DNA of 64,000 nt. Origin: Ochotona curzoniae. Its lineage: Eukaryota > Chordata > Mammalia > Lagomorpha > Ochotonidae. Made by a program: the position numbers and the translations under genes. The notes below the pieces were generated by a model. It was given only the letters and a program-made list of their open reading frames with translations. It made no database searches and was not told the origin of the DNA. Positions 53,912 through 64,000 of this stretch are shown piece by piece (within the stretch, counting starts at the first letter, position 1; every line of letters begins with the position of its first letter). The stretch is from contig NW_024464918.1 of assembly GCF_017591425.1 (NCBI RefSeq), positions 5,640,001 to 5,704,000 on the forward strand, in the 5' to 3' direction.

Positions 53912-54233
53912 TTCTTCAAGATTTATTTGCTTTTATTGGAAAGGCAGATCTACAGAGAGAAGAAACAGAATAAGATCCCCTGTCCATCCCCCAAGTGGCT
54001 GGTTGCAATAGCTGGAGCTGAGCTGATCCAGAGTCAGGAGCCAGGAGCTTCCTCCGGGTCTCCCACATGGGTACAGGGTCCCAAGACCCTGGGGCATCAC
54101 ATGCTGCCCTCCCAGGCTACAAGCAAGGAGCCGGAAGGGAAGTGCAGCAGTGGGGACACGAACCAGCACCCTTATGGGATCCTGGCACATGCACGGCGAG
54201 GGCTTTATCTACTAGACTGCTGTCCCAGGCCCA
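53833..54233 (-). mobile_element. C-type SINE with an (AAAG)n-expanded tail and TSD
   Basis: SINE body 53,917-54,233 (AAGATTTATTTGCTTTTATTGG to GTCCCAGGCCC). Its tail on the plus strand is about 84 bases of CTTT. TSD TAGGAATTCTTTT is exact at 53,820-53,832 and 54,234-54,246, so body and microsatellite came in as one insert. Confidence 0.93.
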
Positions 54234-54249
54234 TAGGAATTCTTTTTTT

Positions 54250-55115
54250 TTAATTGTTATCTCATTGTGATTTTTAGTACTGAGTATTGCATTTATACCA
54301 TTGTATAAATAAGTCATACAATTGTAGCCATAAAGACTAAAAACATTTCTTTACTCTTTCGTGAGAATTCAGCATGCCCCTTAGAATGCTCTTTGATGGT
54401 TTTGTACAATAGTTGAATAGCTGTGTCATTCTGTTTAAGACAAGCTTTCTGAACAACATATGTTGGAAATTTTCCTGGTCCCATAAAGAAAGTCAGGATG
54501 CTTTGTTCACAGGCTCAGTTCTGCTGTCACATTTCTCCATCTCTTATGCTTCAGTTTTTTTTTTTTTTAATCTATGAAGACTATTATGTTCCCTTTTCTC
54601 TCGTTGCCGTGTCCTTCTATTTTAACAGTCACATTTGTTTTCCTGGTGATGTTTTTGACTCCTCCCTGCTTCTGGTTCTTCCTGCGCTACTTATGTCCAA
54701 GAACCCTTCATCAAGTGCGCTTAGTACATCTCCCGCCCTGTTCAGCTGCTCAGACCCTGACATTGAGATTCTCCTGTTCTGCCTTCTCCAGATCCTTGAA
54801 CAGGAAATGGTATTTGCAGTTTTTCCATTGCTTGTTTTGAGACTGTTTATTATTAAGTAGAATTTGCCGTGATCACTGGCCAGGGCAGTGAAATTTGTTG
54901 TAACAGAATCCGTCCTGTGTTGATGATGTGGCCTTGTAAATGGGCTTCTTATTCAACAGAGAAAGTGACAAAATCATCCCAGCATCCTAAGATCTCTTCC
55001 CGTGACTCTGAAACTTAAAAAGAGCTCAAGAGCCTAGCATCATTTCTGAAAATACCTTATCCTAGAATGACAATTAACAAAATAGTTTTAAAATGTGATT
55101 ATAGAAGTGACCTTT
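54250..55115. other. Unassigned
   Basis: No gene supported. The frames at 54,498-54,860 and 54,574-54,840 overlap in different phases and carry no recognisable domain. Confidence 0.4.
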
Positions 55116-55119
55116 GACT

Positions 55120-55255
55120 TTTCATTTAAAAGATACAGATAGACAGATACAGGTGAAAACAGAGATCTTCACCTCCCAAATGCCTCAGCTTCCCCAGTCT
55201 GAGGATTAAAGCCAGGAACCAGATCAGTGTGGCTTTCTCACATGGGTCCTTGAGA
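55120..55255 (-). mobile_element. Partial C-type SINE
   Basis: 'tttaaaagatacagatagac', 'ctgaggattaaagccagg', 'tctcacatgggtccttgag'. The head half is absent. Confidence 0.5.
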
Positions 55256-55259
55256 TTGA

Positions 55260-55765
55260 TTTTCTGTCTAGTTTTGAGCATTTTTTAATGTGCAGCCCCA
55301 AAGTGCAATGGTTTGTTTTTGATTACCCAGAAGTGATTTTGAGGCAAATGATACCCACCTATAAAAAAAAGTGACAATTTCACGATGCCATCCTTATCTG
55401 AAGCTTGGGCCCACCGATAGTCCAGGAAGCCCTAGAGTGTTGGGGTGCTATAAAGGCAACACTACACAGGATCTGGAATCCACGTTTGGTATTATAGGTT
55501 TTTATTCAAAGATGACTACTGACTAGATTCACCTTCTACGTATGTGCCCACAGGAAACATTTCTCAGTTTGGCTTTCCTGCTCACTCAGAGGTTTTGAAT
55601 TGCAGTCCTCACCTCACAACGCAGTAGAGGAGTTAATCACCACCAAGCAGGCAAAAGACTGGTGGGCCCAGGCTGTGTGAGAACTCAGGCCTGAAGCAAG
55701 AGGAATTAATTAGTATAAACCCTAGGCACACACAAGCCACCGAAACTCAGCTAGCAAGTAGCTTC
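55260..55765. other. Unassigned
   Basis: No gene or repeat recognised. Confidence 0.4.
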
Positions 55766-55769
55766 CATT

Positions 55770-55930
55770 TGCTGAATGTCTCTGGTGCTTCACATATTAT
55801 CTCTTTTAATGTAAACCTTGCCACACCCATGAGTGGGCTCAGAGTTCTGAAACACATACATAAAGTCACCCAGTTACTCAGCAGTGGAGCTGGAATTTTC
55901 CTTAGGTATTCAACCCAGAGCCTGTGGAAC
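55770..55930 (-). mobile_element. MIR
   Basis: Antisense MIR blocks in order: 'cacatattatctcttttaat', 'aaagtcacccagttactc', 'gcagtggagctggaatt', 'ttcaacccagagcctgtgg'. Confidence 0.65.
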
Positions 55931-56149
55931 CTTGTCCATTCGCTGATGGCTGTGATTTCATTTTGTCTACACATTTGGTTTAGTATTCTGTTCTCCATTT
56001 GGCTGGGAACCATGATATCTCATCTAGATTTTGATGAGAGCTACCCAGGTGGCTTCAGAATTCCTATCCATAAGGTATTCTTAGTCATTTGTCCTGAACT
56101 CCACCTTGAGACACTTAATTTGTGAAAGTTGTCATGCTAAAATACTAAA

Positions 56150-56497
56150 GAGGAGTGGATTGGACAAAATGCATTCCTTTTCTCTCAGTTGTGGAGACTG
56201 GAAGAGACAGATCAAGATGTGAGCAGGCATGATTTCTTCTGAGATCTCTTGCCTTGGCTGCACATGGCCACCTTTTCACCAGGCTCTTATGGAGCCCACC
56301 TGATGTCTCACTGTGTGTTCAAATGTCCCCTTATAATCCATGTCCCCAGTGAGACTAGATCAGGATACATTCTAATAGCTTCATTTTAACTTAGTTATAT
56401 TTTAATAGGCTCTACTTTCCAATACAGTTAGATTCTGTGGTTCTGAGAATTAGGCCTTCTATGAACTCGGGGGCGACACAGTTCAGCCTATAACAGG
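56150..56497 (-). mobile_element. MaLR/ERVL-like LTR remnant
   Basis: 'agttgtggagactggaag', 'ccttggctgcacatggcc', 'tcattttaacttagttat', 'acacagttcagcctataac' read antisense, same broad family as the sense copy at 7.4 kb. Confidence 0.55.
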
Positions 56498-56636
56498 CAC
56501 TGAGAGCTTGCTTCCAATGAATGGATTAACTCAGATCTCCAGCAATTTTTCTGACAGCTTTGACTGTTTCTCCCAAGCCTGCCAATTTGCAGTGCTGTCC
56601 CTTTTGAATGCAAAGCCAGATGGAAATGAGCCCCAT

Positions 56637-57305
56637 AATCTGAATGTTTATGTCCTGATACAATTTGTATGCTGGAACCAAATATCCAATGTGATATTAC
56701 TAAGATGTGGAGCCTTGGGGGAAGTCATTAAGTTATGAATGCTCAACGCTCAGGTATGGGATCAGTGTTTCTGTAAAGGATGATAAATGTTCAGCACAGC
56801 AGTTAAGTTGCAAGTTGGAGCACCCAACATTCCACATCAAAATACCCAATTCAGGTCCCGAATACGCTACTTTCAATATAGCTTCCTGCTCATGTGTACT
56901 CTGAAAGGCATCATGTGATTGCTCAGGTACTTAGATACCTCCCACCCATGTGAGAAAGCTGGATTGAATTCTGAGCACTGTGCTTTAGCCTGGCTGTTAT
57001 GGGTATTTGTGGGAAAAGGACCAGAAGGTAGAAGATCTATCTGTATCTATTTCCATTTCTGTTGTCTTCCAAATAAAACAAAATTTAAAGTGTAAACATA
57101 ACTTGTAAAAAATGGCTTGTGTGAGTACCCTTGCACCTTCCACTATCTGGTTATATGTAGAAGGTGCCATCTATGGAGAATAGCTTCTTACCAGCCATTA
57201 AACATGCTGTCATTTTGATTATAAACTCCCCAGACATTTCTGTTCTTGGTACATTACCTAGTCTAAATTGTTTTGTTACAGCAGCCAAACAGATTAAGTT
57301 TTCCC
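56637..57305 (+). mobile_element. MaLR-like LTR split by a SINE
   Basis: Left part: 'aatctgaatgtttatgtcct', 'caatgtgatattactaagat', 'ggagccttgggggaagtc'. Right part: 'gaaggtgccatctatgg', 'tttgttacagcagccaaac'. The SINE at 56,780-57,095 divides them. Confidence 0.65.
56780..57095 (+). mobile_element. Old C-type SINE inside the LTR
   Basis: Sense copy: 'agcacagcagttaagttgc', 'atacctcccacccatgtg', 'tgtcttccaaataaaac'. Confidence 0.7.
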
Positions 57306-57309
57306 TTTC

Positions 57310-57580
57310 TAACTAATGGTATCACAGAGAAAGATCTTGAAGCACATGGCTACCTTTGTGCCCGTGACTGAGAAGATGCTCAAGGCATACTAACTTTCTT
57401 TTAACATGGGAATTGTTCCGTAAAATCCAGTTATATTGTTTCTTTGGATCTCTTCATTTTCACTTTAGGTCTGCTTCTTGATTTTTACACAATTAAATTA
57501 ACCTCGCTATCTCAATCAGACACCTTATAGCCAGGGAGTTCTGAGTGTGTCCTCTGTGCAGGGGAAGAGACGTTCGCAGC
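57310..57580. other. Unassigned
   Basis: No gene or repeat recognised. Confidence 0.4.
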
Positions 57581-57584
57581 AATA

Positions 57585-57835
57585 GGATATAGCAGTTGGG
57601 AATCAAGTCTGTGGAATCAGATTGCCTGGGTAATAATCAAGTGGACCTTAGGAGCTTACTATTGCGTGATCTTGGACAGTTTTCTTGACTTCTTAATGTT
57701 GCAATTTCCTCATAGGAAAAGGAAAAAATACTAACACTGACCTGATGAATTTCTTGTTAGGATTAAATGAATTAAGACAAGGAATGAAGTAAAAACAGTA
57801 CCTGGTCCACAATTGGTAGTCAGTAGATTTTAGCT
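57585..57835 (+). mobile_element. MIR, well preserved
   Basis: 'ggaatcagattgcctggg', 'ttactattgcgtgatcttgg', 'tgcaatttcctcatagg', 'ttaggattaaatgaattaag' and 'cagtacctggtccac' appear in full MIR order. Confidence 0.8.
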
Positions 57836-57839
57836 CCAG

Positions 57840-59540
57840 GATTTATTATTTGGGTAGGAGTTTATAAAATTACCTTTCCTTGGTTCTCTCTTATTTTATC
57901 CTGGGTAGCTTTTATGAAATGTACATTTATGTTACTTATTTCTCTACAAAGGATACAACTTAGTCCAAACTGGCTCAAATATAGAAAGGAATTTACTGGG
58001 TCTTATAAGTCAAGCAGTCCAGGAACATAGCACTTTCAAATACAGCTGGAAGCACAGCCCAAATTGTGTTACCAAAGAGCACTGTCTTTATACCATTCTA
58101 AGCTATTGCCTTGATGTTGTCTGCATTTTTGATGGTCCTCTAGTTGTGGCTGAAATGTGGCTGCCATCACTCATGGCATTGCTGCAATCCACTGAAAAAT
58201 AGTGAGTGCATTTATTTCTGAGAAAAACTCAACATTTGTGTATATTTGTTTCCAAAAAATTATAGAATCTGTTTTATTTGATGAGGCTAGACCCTGAACA
58301 CACCATGGAATAGAAATTCAGGAATTCATAATAGTAATCCAGAACTTTCATTCTATCCCACTCTTCTATTAAAGGATGGAGTCAACTCTACTAGAAGTTG
58401 CAAGTGGGTAAATCTGGGTTGTAACTGCCAAAATAAAAGTTTAAAAGATCTCAAATAATGGCATAATAGATGTTCACCATATAATGAAGTTTTAACAAGT
58501 TTGGAGTATGACTGTAAGAACTGTAGCACACATTAGAATTTAGTTTGTTGTGAGTCCAAACTGATAAGCTGGATATGAATTATATTTGGCATTTCATAAA
58601 AACAAGCCTAAATACACTTGGGAATCAAGATTGTGGGTCTCCTAAATGAGCTATAGAGACATATGTTAACATACATAATGCTGGGGACATGAAAAGATTT
58701 TTCCATTTTACTTTCTAGGAATAGAGAATGCATTACTTCTTTCTTCCTTTCAGGTCCTTCCCTCAGTCAGCTAAAAGTAAAATTCTGGGTAGGTTGGCCC
58801 AGTTTTGTTGGTGTTGTATAGAGTTAGAAGATCTTTCTCCTCTCCTGGATGACATAGTGGTCTGACCTTGGCATGCCAAGCAAAGGTTCAGTCATCTGTC
58901 TTTGGGTGCTTCTTTTGCATTGCACTCTAAGGTTGCTTAGTTCAGATTTAGACATTTACAGGTTTACAAGGAGAAGTGCACAAATGAGTTGGGCTTTTTT
59001 GAGAGAAAATGGTCTTTGCTTCAAGTCCATGATAACCTACCTCATGTGGCTGTAAGAAATCTCTGGATTCTAGCCCAGCTTGATTGAATTCTGTTTTGGC
59101 ACTTGGAGTTTAAGTGCCTTTACTTTTCTTGTTTTGTCTGCTATCTCCCTTGGAGAGTCATAAAAGATGCAGCGATATACCCAAATCAACCATGACCCAT
59201 GGCTTGAATGCCACCACAATGTCTTCATACCATTCCTAACTGTACCTGAACATACAAACCAAACACTAATTTTGAGAACATTTACTTGTAATATCACTGT
59301 CTTTATGTTCCAAGATTAAATGCCCAAAGAGTGAATAAAGAGAAAAGCAAAAGCACATTACATTGCTCATGTGTGTAAAGAATATACCCTGTAGTCTGAA
59401 ATGGGCTATCAAAATCCCTTGTTAAGAACAAAGAAATATGACTCAGAGAACTCAGCTTGAGTAAAACATCTTAATGGAACTAAGTGTTTACTAATATGGT
59501 TTCCATGGGGGAAATCTGGCCTTAGCTTAATCTTCACCTA
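57840..59540. other. Unassigned 1.7 kb
   Basis: 57,950-58,200 has the look of an old LTR or DNA-element remnant ('aggaatttactgggtcttat', 'gaaatgtggctgccatcac') but I cannot name it. No gene. Confidence 0.4.
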
Positions 59541-59544
59541 AAAA

Positions 59545-59595
59545 ATAACATATATATATTTAAAAATATATATATATATATATACACACACACTA
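59545..59595. repeat. (TA)n microsatellite
   Basis: TATATATATT, then TATATATATATATATACACACACAC. Confidence 0.85.
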
Positions 59596-59599
59596 ATTA

Positions 59600-60765
59600 T
59601 GGATGATTTGTTTTCTTAGCCAAAAGCCTGAAAACCATTTTTAGAAAGTACACCACTATACGTAGCATGAGTGTTGTATGTTGCCTTCATTAGGAGAAAC
59701 CATGGAAAATAGCTAAATGTGTTAAGTGAAGCAAAGGAAAAAAACTGAGTCTTTTATTTGTAGAAGGGAAAATACAGCCTAGAGACTCAAAATCTGGCTC
59801 CATATCAGTCTAATTGAACCCTTCTCCAAAACTCCAACTTCATGAATTATGTCTCAGAAATTCCTTTTCATTGCAAGTACTCAGCAGCTTAGCATCTGAG
59901 AATGTCCCCTTCTGAGCCGGAGGGAGTAATGATGAAAGAAACCTATGAGATATAATGATATTTAACGTCTCTTGTGTGAGTTTAGTGAATTAGAAAAGAC
60001 TGATATGCTGTTTTTTTTTTCTTATTTTAATGACCTTCCCTTGTGCAGCCTCCCAGGTTCCCATAATAACACTTTGTTTATACACATAATTTTCTCTCCA
60101 GAGGAGCTCTGCATGCACTAGCAACCTTTTCTCATAACTCAATTGAATGCTCTGTGAAGTTTGAAGGGGGGGTACAGAGTTGAGGTTCCCTCAACTTAGT
60201 TGTGGCTTTGATTGCTCCATGCTCCCTCAAAAGACTTCTAGGTGGGCTGATGTTGGTATAGAGATCCAGGGGGCATGGCTTGATTGGCCCGACAGCAAGG
60301 TCACTCCACAGTGGCACCCATTCCTCAGTTGCTTGTGAAGAAGCCAGAATTTTTGAATTTGTATCCAGATTATGGAAAACTTGAATTGGAGATTTTTGGG
60401 TTGGATTTTATCTGTCAGAAATGCCATGTTTATTTATCAAAGCTTTCATTTACAAATGAAAAAAACTTAGTTTCCATGGAACCATTCAGGTAAGATAGAT
60501 GGTTTTCTTTTAGCATCTAACATAAGACAGAAACCCAGCTCAGACTGACATGTTGCAAAAGAACAATTCATGCCTCGTCTGAGTGGGATACCTGGAGAGG
60601 GACTTAAGGCACAGTCGGATCGAAGGCATCCAAAGGTATCAAAGAGTGTTCCCTTCTGTCACCTCTTCCCTTTGTTTCCCACCAGATGCTTCCAGGCCGA
60701 CGTTTTGCACAGAGTAAGAAAAGTGGCAGTATAAACTGCCCTGTTGTTCTCTGAATGACTTAGAA
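59600..60765. other. Unassigned 1.2 kb
   Basis: No gene supported. A short plus-strand frame (60,284-60,493) resembles nothing I know. Confidence 0.4.
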
Positions 60766-60769
60766 GTAA

Positions 60770-60794
60770 AAGAGAGAGGGAGAGAGAGAGAGCG

Positions 60795-60828
<34 letters not shown>

Positions 60829-60830
60829 GA
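60770..60830 (+). repeat. (GA)n microsatellite
   Basis: Almost pure GA with two GC interruptions (AGCGAGCGAG). No SINE body adjoins it. Confidence 0.9.
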
Positions 60831-61109
60831 GTTCTTTTATCATGTCTAGGTCTAGTCCCAATATAGCCATATGGACTAAGTATATGGATGGATTTCTCAT
60901 AAGTGTAAGAGGAAGAAAAAACACGTAAATCTCTTGATATAATCCATACCTGTAACCTAGGGACTCTTTTTTCCTGTGATTCGATCTGCCTTCCCTTCCC
61001 TTGCCTACCTACTAACTTACCTGGTTATCAACACACATGCAAACACAAACACACACATTTGTTTTTGCTGAAGTCCTGGGTAAAATATTCAGAGTGGAAA
61101 CCTTATTCA

Positions 61110-61228
61110 AGCATAGTTTCAAAAGCTCATGGGAGATGGGATTAAAAGATAAGTATGTTTTGACAGAAAATTTGAAATCTAAACATAGATATTTTAAAAA
61201 TGCATTTTCCATGAACTTTTTGAAATAG
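61110..61228. mobile_element. Palindromic MITE, best copy
   Basis: Left arm TTTCAAAAGCTCATGGGAG followed by GGGATTAAAAGATAAGT. Right arm ATGCATTTTCCATGAACTTTTTGAAA. The arms are inverted copies of each other, so the unit can fold into one long hairpin. Non-coding, about 115 bp. Confidence 0.65.
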
Positions 61229-61439
61229 TGCATATGCATGGACTTTATAAATGAAGTCTTTCACCACAATAAATTTCTTGTAATTCTGTTTTGTATAAAC
61301 TTTTGGAGGTAGATCTGTATAATAAAAGCAAACATGGCACAACCGAAAGTATATGCTTGTTAGGGTCTCACCCTAACACCACAATTGCCTGATACCCTTT
61401 GCCTTGTTTCCATTACAAACACTATTTTATATAACTAAA

Positions 61440-61630
61440 ATATATGGCAGGTATCACTCTATGTATGTTGTAAATATTACCTAATTTAATCTGTGCAACA
61501 ACTTACTGAGTGACATATTACTATTCACATTTTGTGGGTGAGGAAACAGGCTCAGATTCACTTAGGATTCTGTATCCAGGAAATAGGAGTCAGAGCCAAG
61601 GTTTGAATCCAGATAGTCTGAAAAACTATC
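61440..61630 (-). mobile_element. MIR
   Basis: 'aatttaatctgtgcaacaac', 'tattactattcacattttg', 'gtgaggaaacaggctcag', 'aaggtttgaatccagatag' give a clear antisense MIR. Confidence 0.8.
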
Positions 61631-61659
61631 TTTTGAAAAGCACTTAAATATGCTAAATG

Positions 61660-61875
61660 TACTGTTTCCTGGTCATTGGCCTCTGTCCTCTGTAGTTGCT
61701 GTATGAACGTCTGTGTCCCATGCACAGCTGTATCTTAGAGTTGCCCGCACAGGTCCATGATCTCTGAAGACAGTAGGGCAAGCACTACTCTTGGTCTGGC
61801 CAGATCTCAAGATACTAAGCTAAGAGTCTGGCATTCAGTGGTCTCTCAGTAGAGACCATTCCTTCCACCTGTACC
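61660..61875 (+). mobile_element. L2 3' end (weak)
   Basis: 'ctctgaagacagtagggcaa' and 'gtctggcattcagtggtc' recall the LINE2 3' terminus. Confidence 0.35.
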
Positions 61876-61879
61876 CCAT

Positions 61880-62310
61880 TTTTTCCTCAACAAGTGCTTA
61901 CATTTACTTGGCTATTTACTCATTTTTAAGTTTTATTCTTGGAAAATCAGTGTCATTGTATCCCATTTGAAAATGCCAACTTGCTGAGCCTTGCACAGAG
62001 TCAGGCAGGAATGTCTTTATATAGAGATGGAAATACCTTCCTTTGACTCTACTTTCTTGTTGGGTCACTTACTCAGAGCACACAGCTTTGAGGCACTCCC
62101 CACCTCTGGTCCTGCCACCAAAAGATCAAATTCTTTGTCCGGGTTGAATAACACTTCCTGAAAGATTTATATCCAGCTGGAATCTCAGAATCCCATCTTG
62201 ACAACATTTTTATGTTGTCAGACTTGCAGCTTCCACAAGTGTGAGAGAATATGCAGTTATTTTCAGTCACCTGGTGGGTGTGGCAGTCTGTAATGGAAGT
62301 TAATAATGGA
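61880..62310. other. Unassigned
   Basis: No gene or repeat recognised. Confidence 0.4.
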
Positions 62311-62390
62311 GGACTTCAAAAAGTCTACAGAGAAATGGACGTAAAAGCTAAGCTTATTTTGGTGTAAGAATTTTTTTTTTAATCCATCCA
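62311..62390. mobile_element. Palindromic MITE, half copy
   Basis: GACTTCAAAAAGTCTACAGAG, 'aaatggacgtaaaagctaag' and CTTATTTTGGTGTAAGAATT are one arm of the family. The second arm is missing, replaced by T-runs and a C9 run. Confidence 0.5.
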
Positions 62391-62414
62391 TTTTTTTTTG
62401 CACTCCCCCCCCCA

Positions 62415-63165
62415 CTTTTATTTTGACAGTCCCTCAGTTACCCTTTATGCTGCTTATTGTCTCAAAACTTCAGATACTTTCTTCTATATTTTGTTTTTGG
62501 AAACTGGGGCCAGGACCTTGAGCTGATGTGTGCTTTGTGACTGCATCCTCTTGAGCATGACCGATACAAAAACCAGAGGAAAGCTTCTGAGTAGGGCAAA
62601 GTAATAGGATCTTTTCCTGGCTGTGTCAACACAGCCGTGCTGTTTTCTTCCAGCTTGAACTGCTGGTTCTAATAGCAGCAGGCAGGGAGGTTTGTATCGG
62701 TAACTGGTCCAGATGTTGCGTGGAGGGATAAGGGTAAGGACCAAAGTGAGACAGTTCCTCCTGAATGCCTTTTAGAAGAGAACAGAATCGTCACAGCAGG
62801 ATTTCCTAAGAGATCCCTCAGGTCTGATGAATATGCACTGGGGAACACAGCTAATGGTAACTGGGAGAGGGGTTAAATGTGCACACCTGACATTTGTTGT
62901 CTATGATACAAAGGGTGATTACACTCAGCATCTTGCATCTGCCAAACTGTTCTCCAATCTGAGCCTCAGTTTAATAAACATTTTTCAGGGGTTTTGTAAG
63001 AACTAAAGGAGGTGTGTGGGTAAATATCTCCTGCATGATACAGGGCATCTGGTACCCTCATGTCTCCTGCTGGCTATCCAGGCTGCCCTCTCCATGTAAC
63101 CCAGAAGCTGATCTTGCTTCACTTGCTTCTGGGTAGTCAGAACTCAAAACTCTCATTTTAGCTCA
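62415..63165. other. Unassigned
   Basis: No gene supported. The 86-codon minus frame at 62,484-62,744 has no family I recognise. Confidence 0.4.
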
Positions 63166-63169
63166 TAGA

Positions 63170-63305
63170 TGTTTCATATACATGGTGTGTTGTGATTCTT
63201 AGAACAACTTTGGTAGAGCCTTGAGTCTCAAAAGCCCTTCACAGAAGCTGTTATCATTCTCTGCCAAATGTGGGAATTGAAGCACTAACGGATGGGTTTG
63301 GGAGC
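63170..63305 (-). mobile_element. MIR (weak)
   Basis: 'ttgtgattcttagaacaact', 'gctgttatcattctctgcc', 'aaatgtgggaattgaagc' fit antisense MIR. Confidence 0.5.
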
Positions 63306-63309
63306 TCTG

Positions 63310-63780
63310 TTTCCCCCAGTTTTACACCCTTAAGTCAGTGAATTCCTTTTGATAAAGGGTAGGTAAATACACTGTGTGCAAAGGTTTCTGCATTTAGATT
63401 TTGGGGGTTTGGTTTACAATCATACTAGATGAGGTTGATCCAAACAAGGAAGTGGGAGATTGTGATGCGTGAAGTGAATGGTCAGGTAGGAGAAAGCTGT
63501 TGTGTGGAAAAGCCTAGGCAGGCATATATTGACGGAAAAGGCTTGGAATTAGGCCAACATAACAAGAGAGGCTTTTAATTCCAGGTATCTATACTTGAGG
63601 ACCCTCTCATTTCTGAAAGCTCTTCGATGTCCTCCAGATAAGGGATTGTTCTGGCTACTTTGTTTTCATCAGATTTCCAATGTTTTGTGTATTCCCAGAT
63701 CACATGGCAGGTAATTCTCTACTGTACTCTTTATGTACTGGTATGGCTGAGTCCTAAAAATCCAGCACTTAAAAAAAATA
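63310..63780. other. Unassigned
   Basis: No gene or repeat recognised. Confidence 0.4.
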
Positions 63781-63789
63781 AGATCATAG

Positions 63790-64000
63790 ACAGGTATTTG
63801 GCATAGTGGTTATGATGTTGCTTGAGGTGGATGGTATTCAGGCAAGATTGGTTAAGTTTCCCCTTATTATTCTGGAATCCTGTATTTGAGTGCTGGCTTG
63901 AGTCCCAGCTACTTTCCTTTGATCTAGCTTCCTGCGAATATGCCTAAGAAAGCAACAGATGATGACACACATTCTTGGGCCTCTGTTTTTTTTTTTTCAA
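63790..64000 (+). mobile_element. C-type SINE, cut by the window edge
   Basis: Sense copy: 'ttggcatagtggttatgatg', 'gagtgctggcttgagtccca', 'gctacttt', 'gcctaagaaagcaacag'. Its 3' half lies past the right edge. A T-run near 63,987 replaces the expected sequence. Confidence 0.72.

Overview
This is nuclear DNA from a mammal, and the repeats point to a lagomorph, most likely a pika (Ochotona). The dominant repeat is a tRNA-derived C-type SINE of about 300-330 bp. Read on its own sense strand it has a pol III box A/box B head, the word CATATGGG, a GGGAGTGAA block, a TC-rich stretch and an AATAAA-type tail. The abundant recent copies differ consistently from the rabbit form as I know it. L1 3' ends, MIR, L2, MER5-type and LTR remnants fill out the normal mammalian background. 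Nothing prokaryotic, viral or plasmid-like was seen. Element edges are approximate unless a target-site duplication (TSD) is given.

Layout. 0-1.5 kb: four C-SINEs. 1.8-2.7 kb: the only CpG island, with a TCTCGCGAGA (BANP/ZBTB33-type) palindrome and an NRF1-like site. It looks like a housekeeping, probably bidirectional promoter, with a good splice donor on the minus strand and weaker first-exon signals on the plus strand. 2.9-11.3 kb: young SINEs, two CTCF-type motifs (6.1 and 9.5 kb), an LTR remnant, MIR and L2. 13.1-15.2 kb: MER5-type DNA transposons, one split by a 1.3-kb L1 3' end. 15.2-22 kb: the least repeat-dense part, with no gene recognised. 22-37.8 kb: L1M fragments, MaLR-like LTRs, L2 and many SINEs, several nested. 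37.8-40.7 kb: an unusual GC-richer degenerate tandem array, possibly an L1 5' region. 42-64 kb: more SINEs, two minus-strand L1 3' ends, a Tigger-like MITE split by L1, long TTTC microsatellites, MIRs and a palindromic MITE family.

No protein-coding exon, tRNA, rRNA or snRNA gene could be supported. The longest open frames are in SINE antisense strands, GC-rich sequence or chance frames. The best functional reading is a bidirectional promoter near the left edge, with one gene leaving to the left and, on the right, either a long first intron, a lncRNA or an intergenic region. No new biological system was found. The most useful leads are the promoter, the CTCF motifs, a box B substitution shared by the young SINEs, the tandem array, and a 125-bp duplicated segment.
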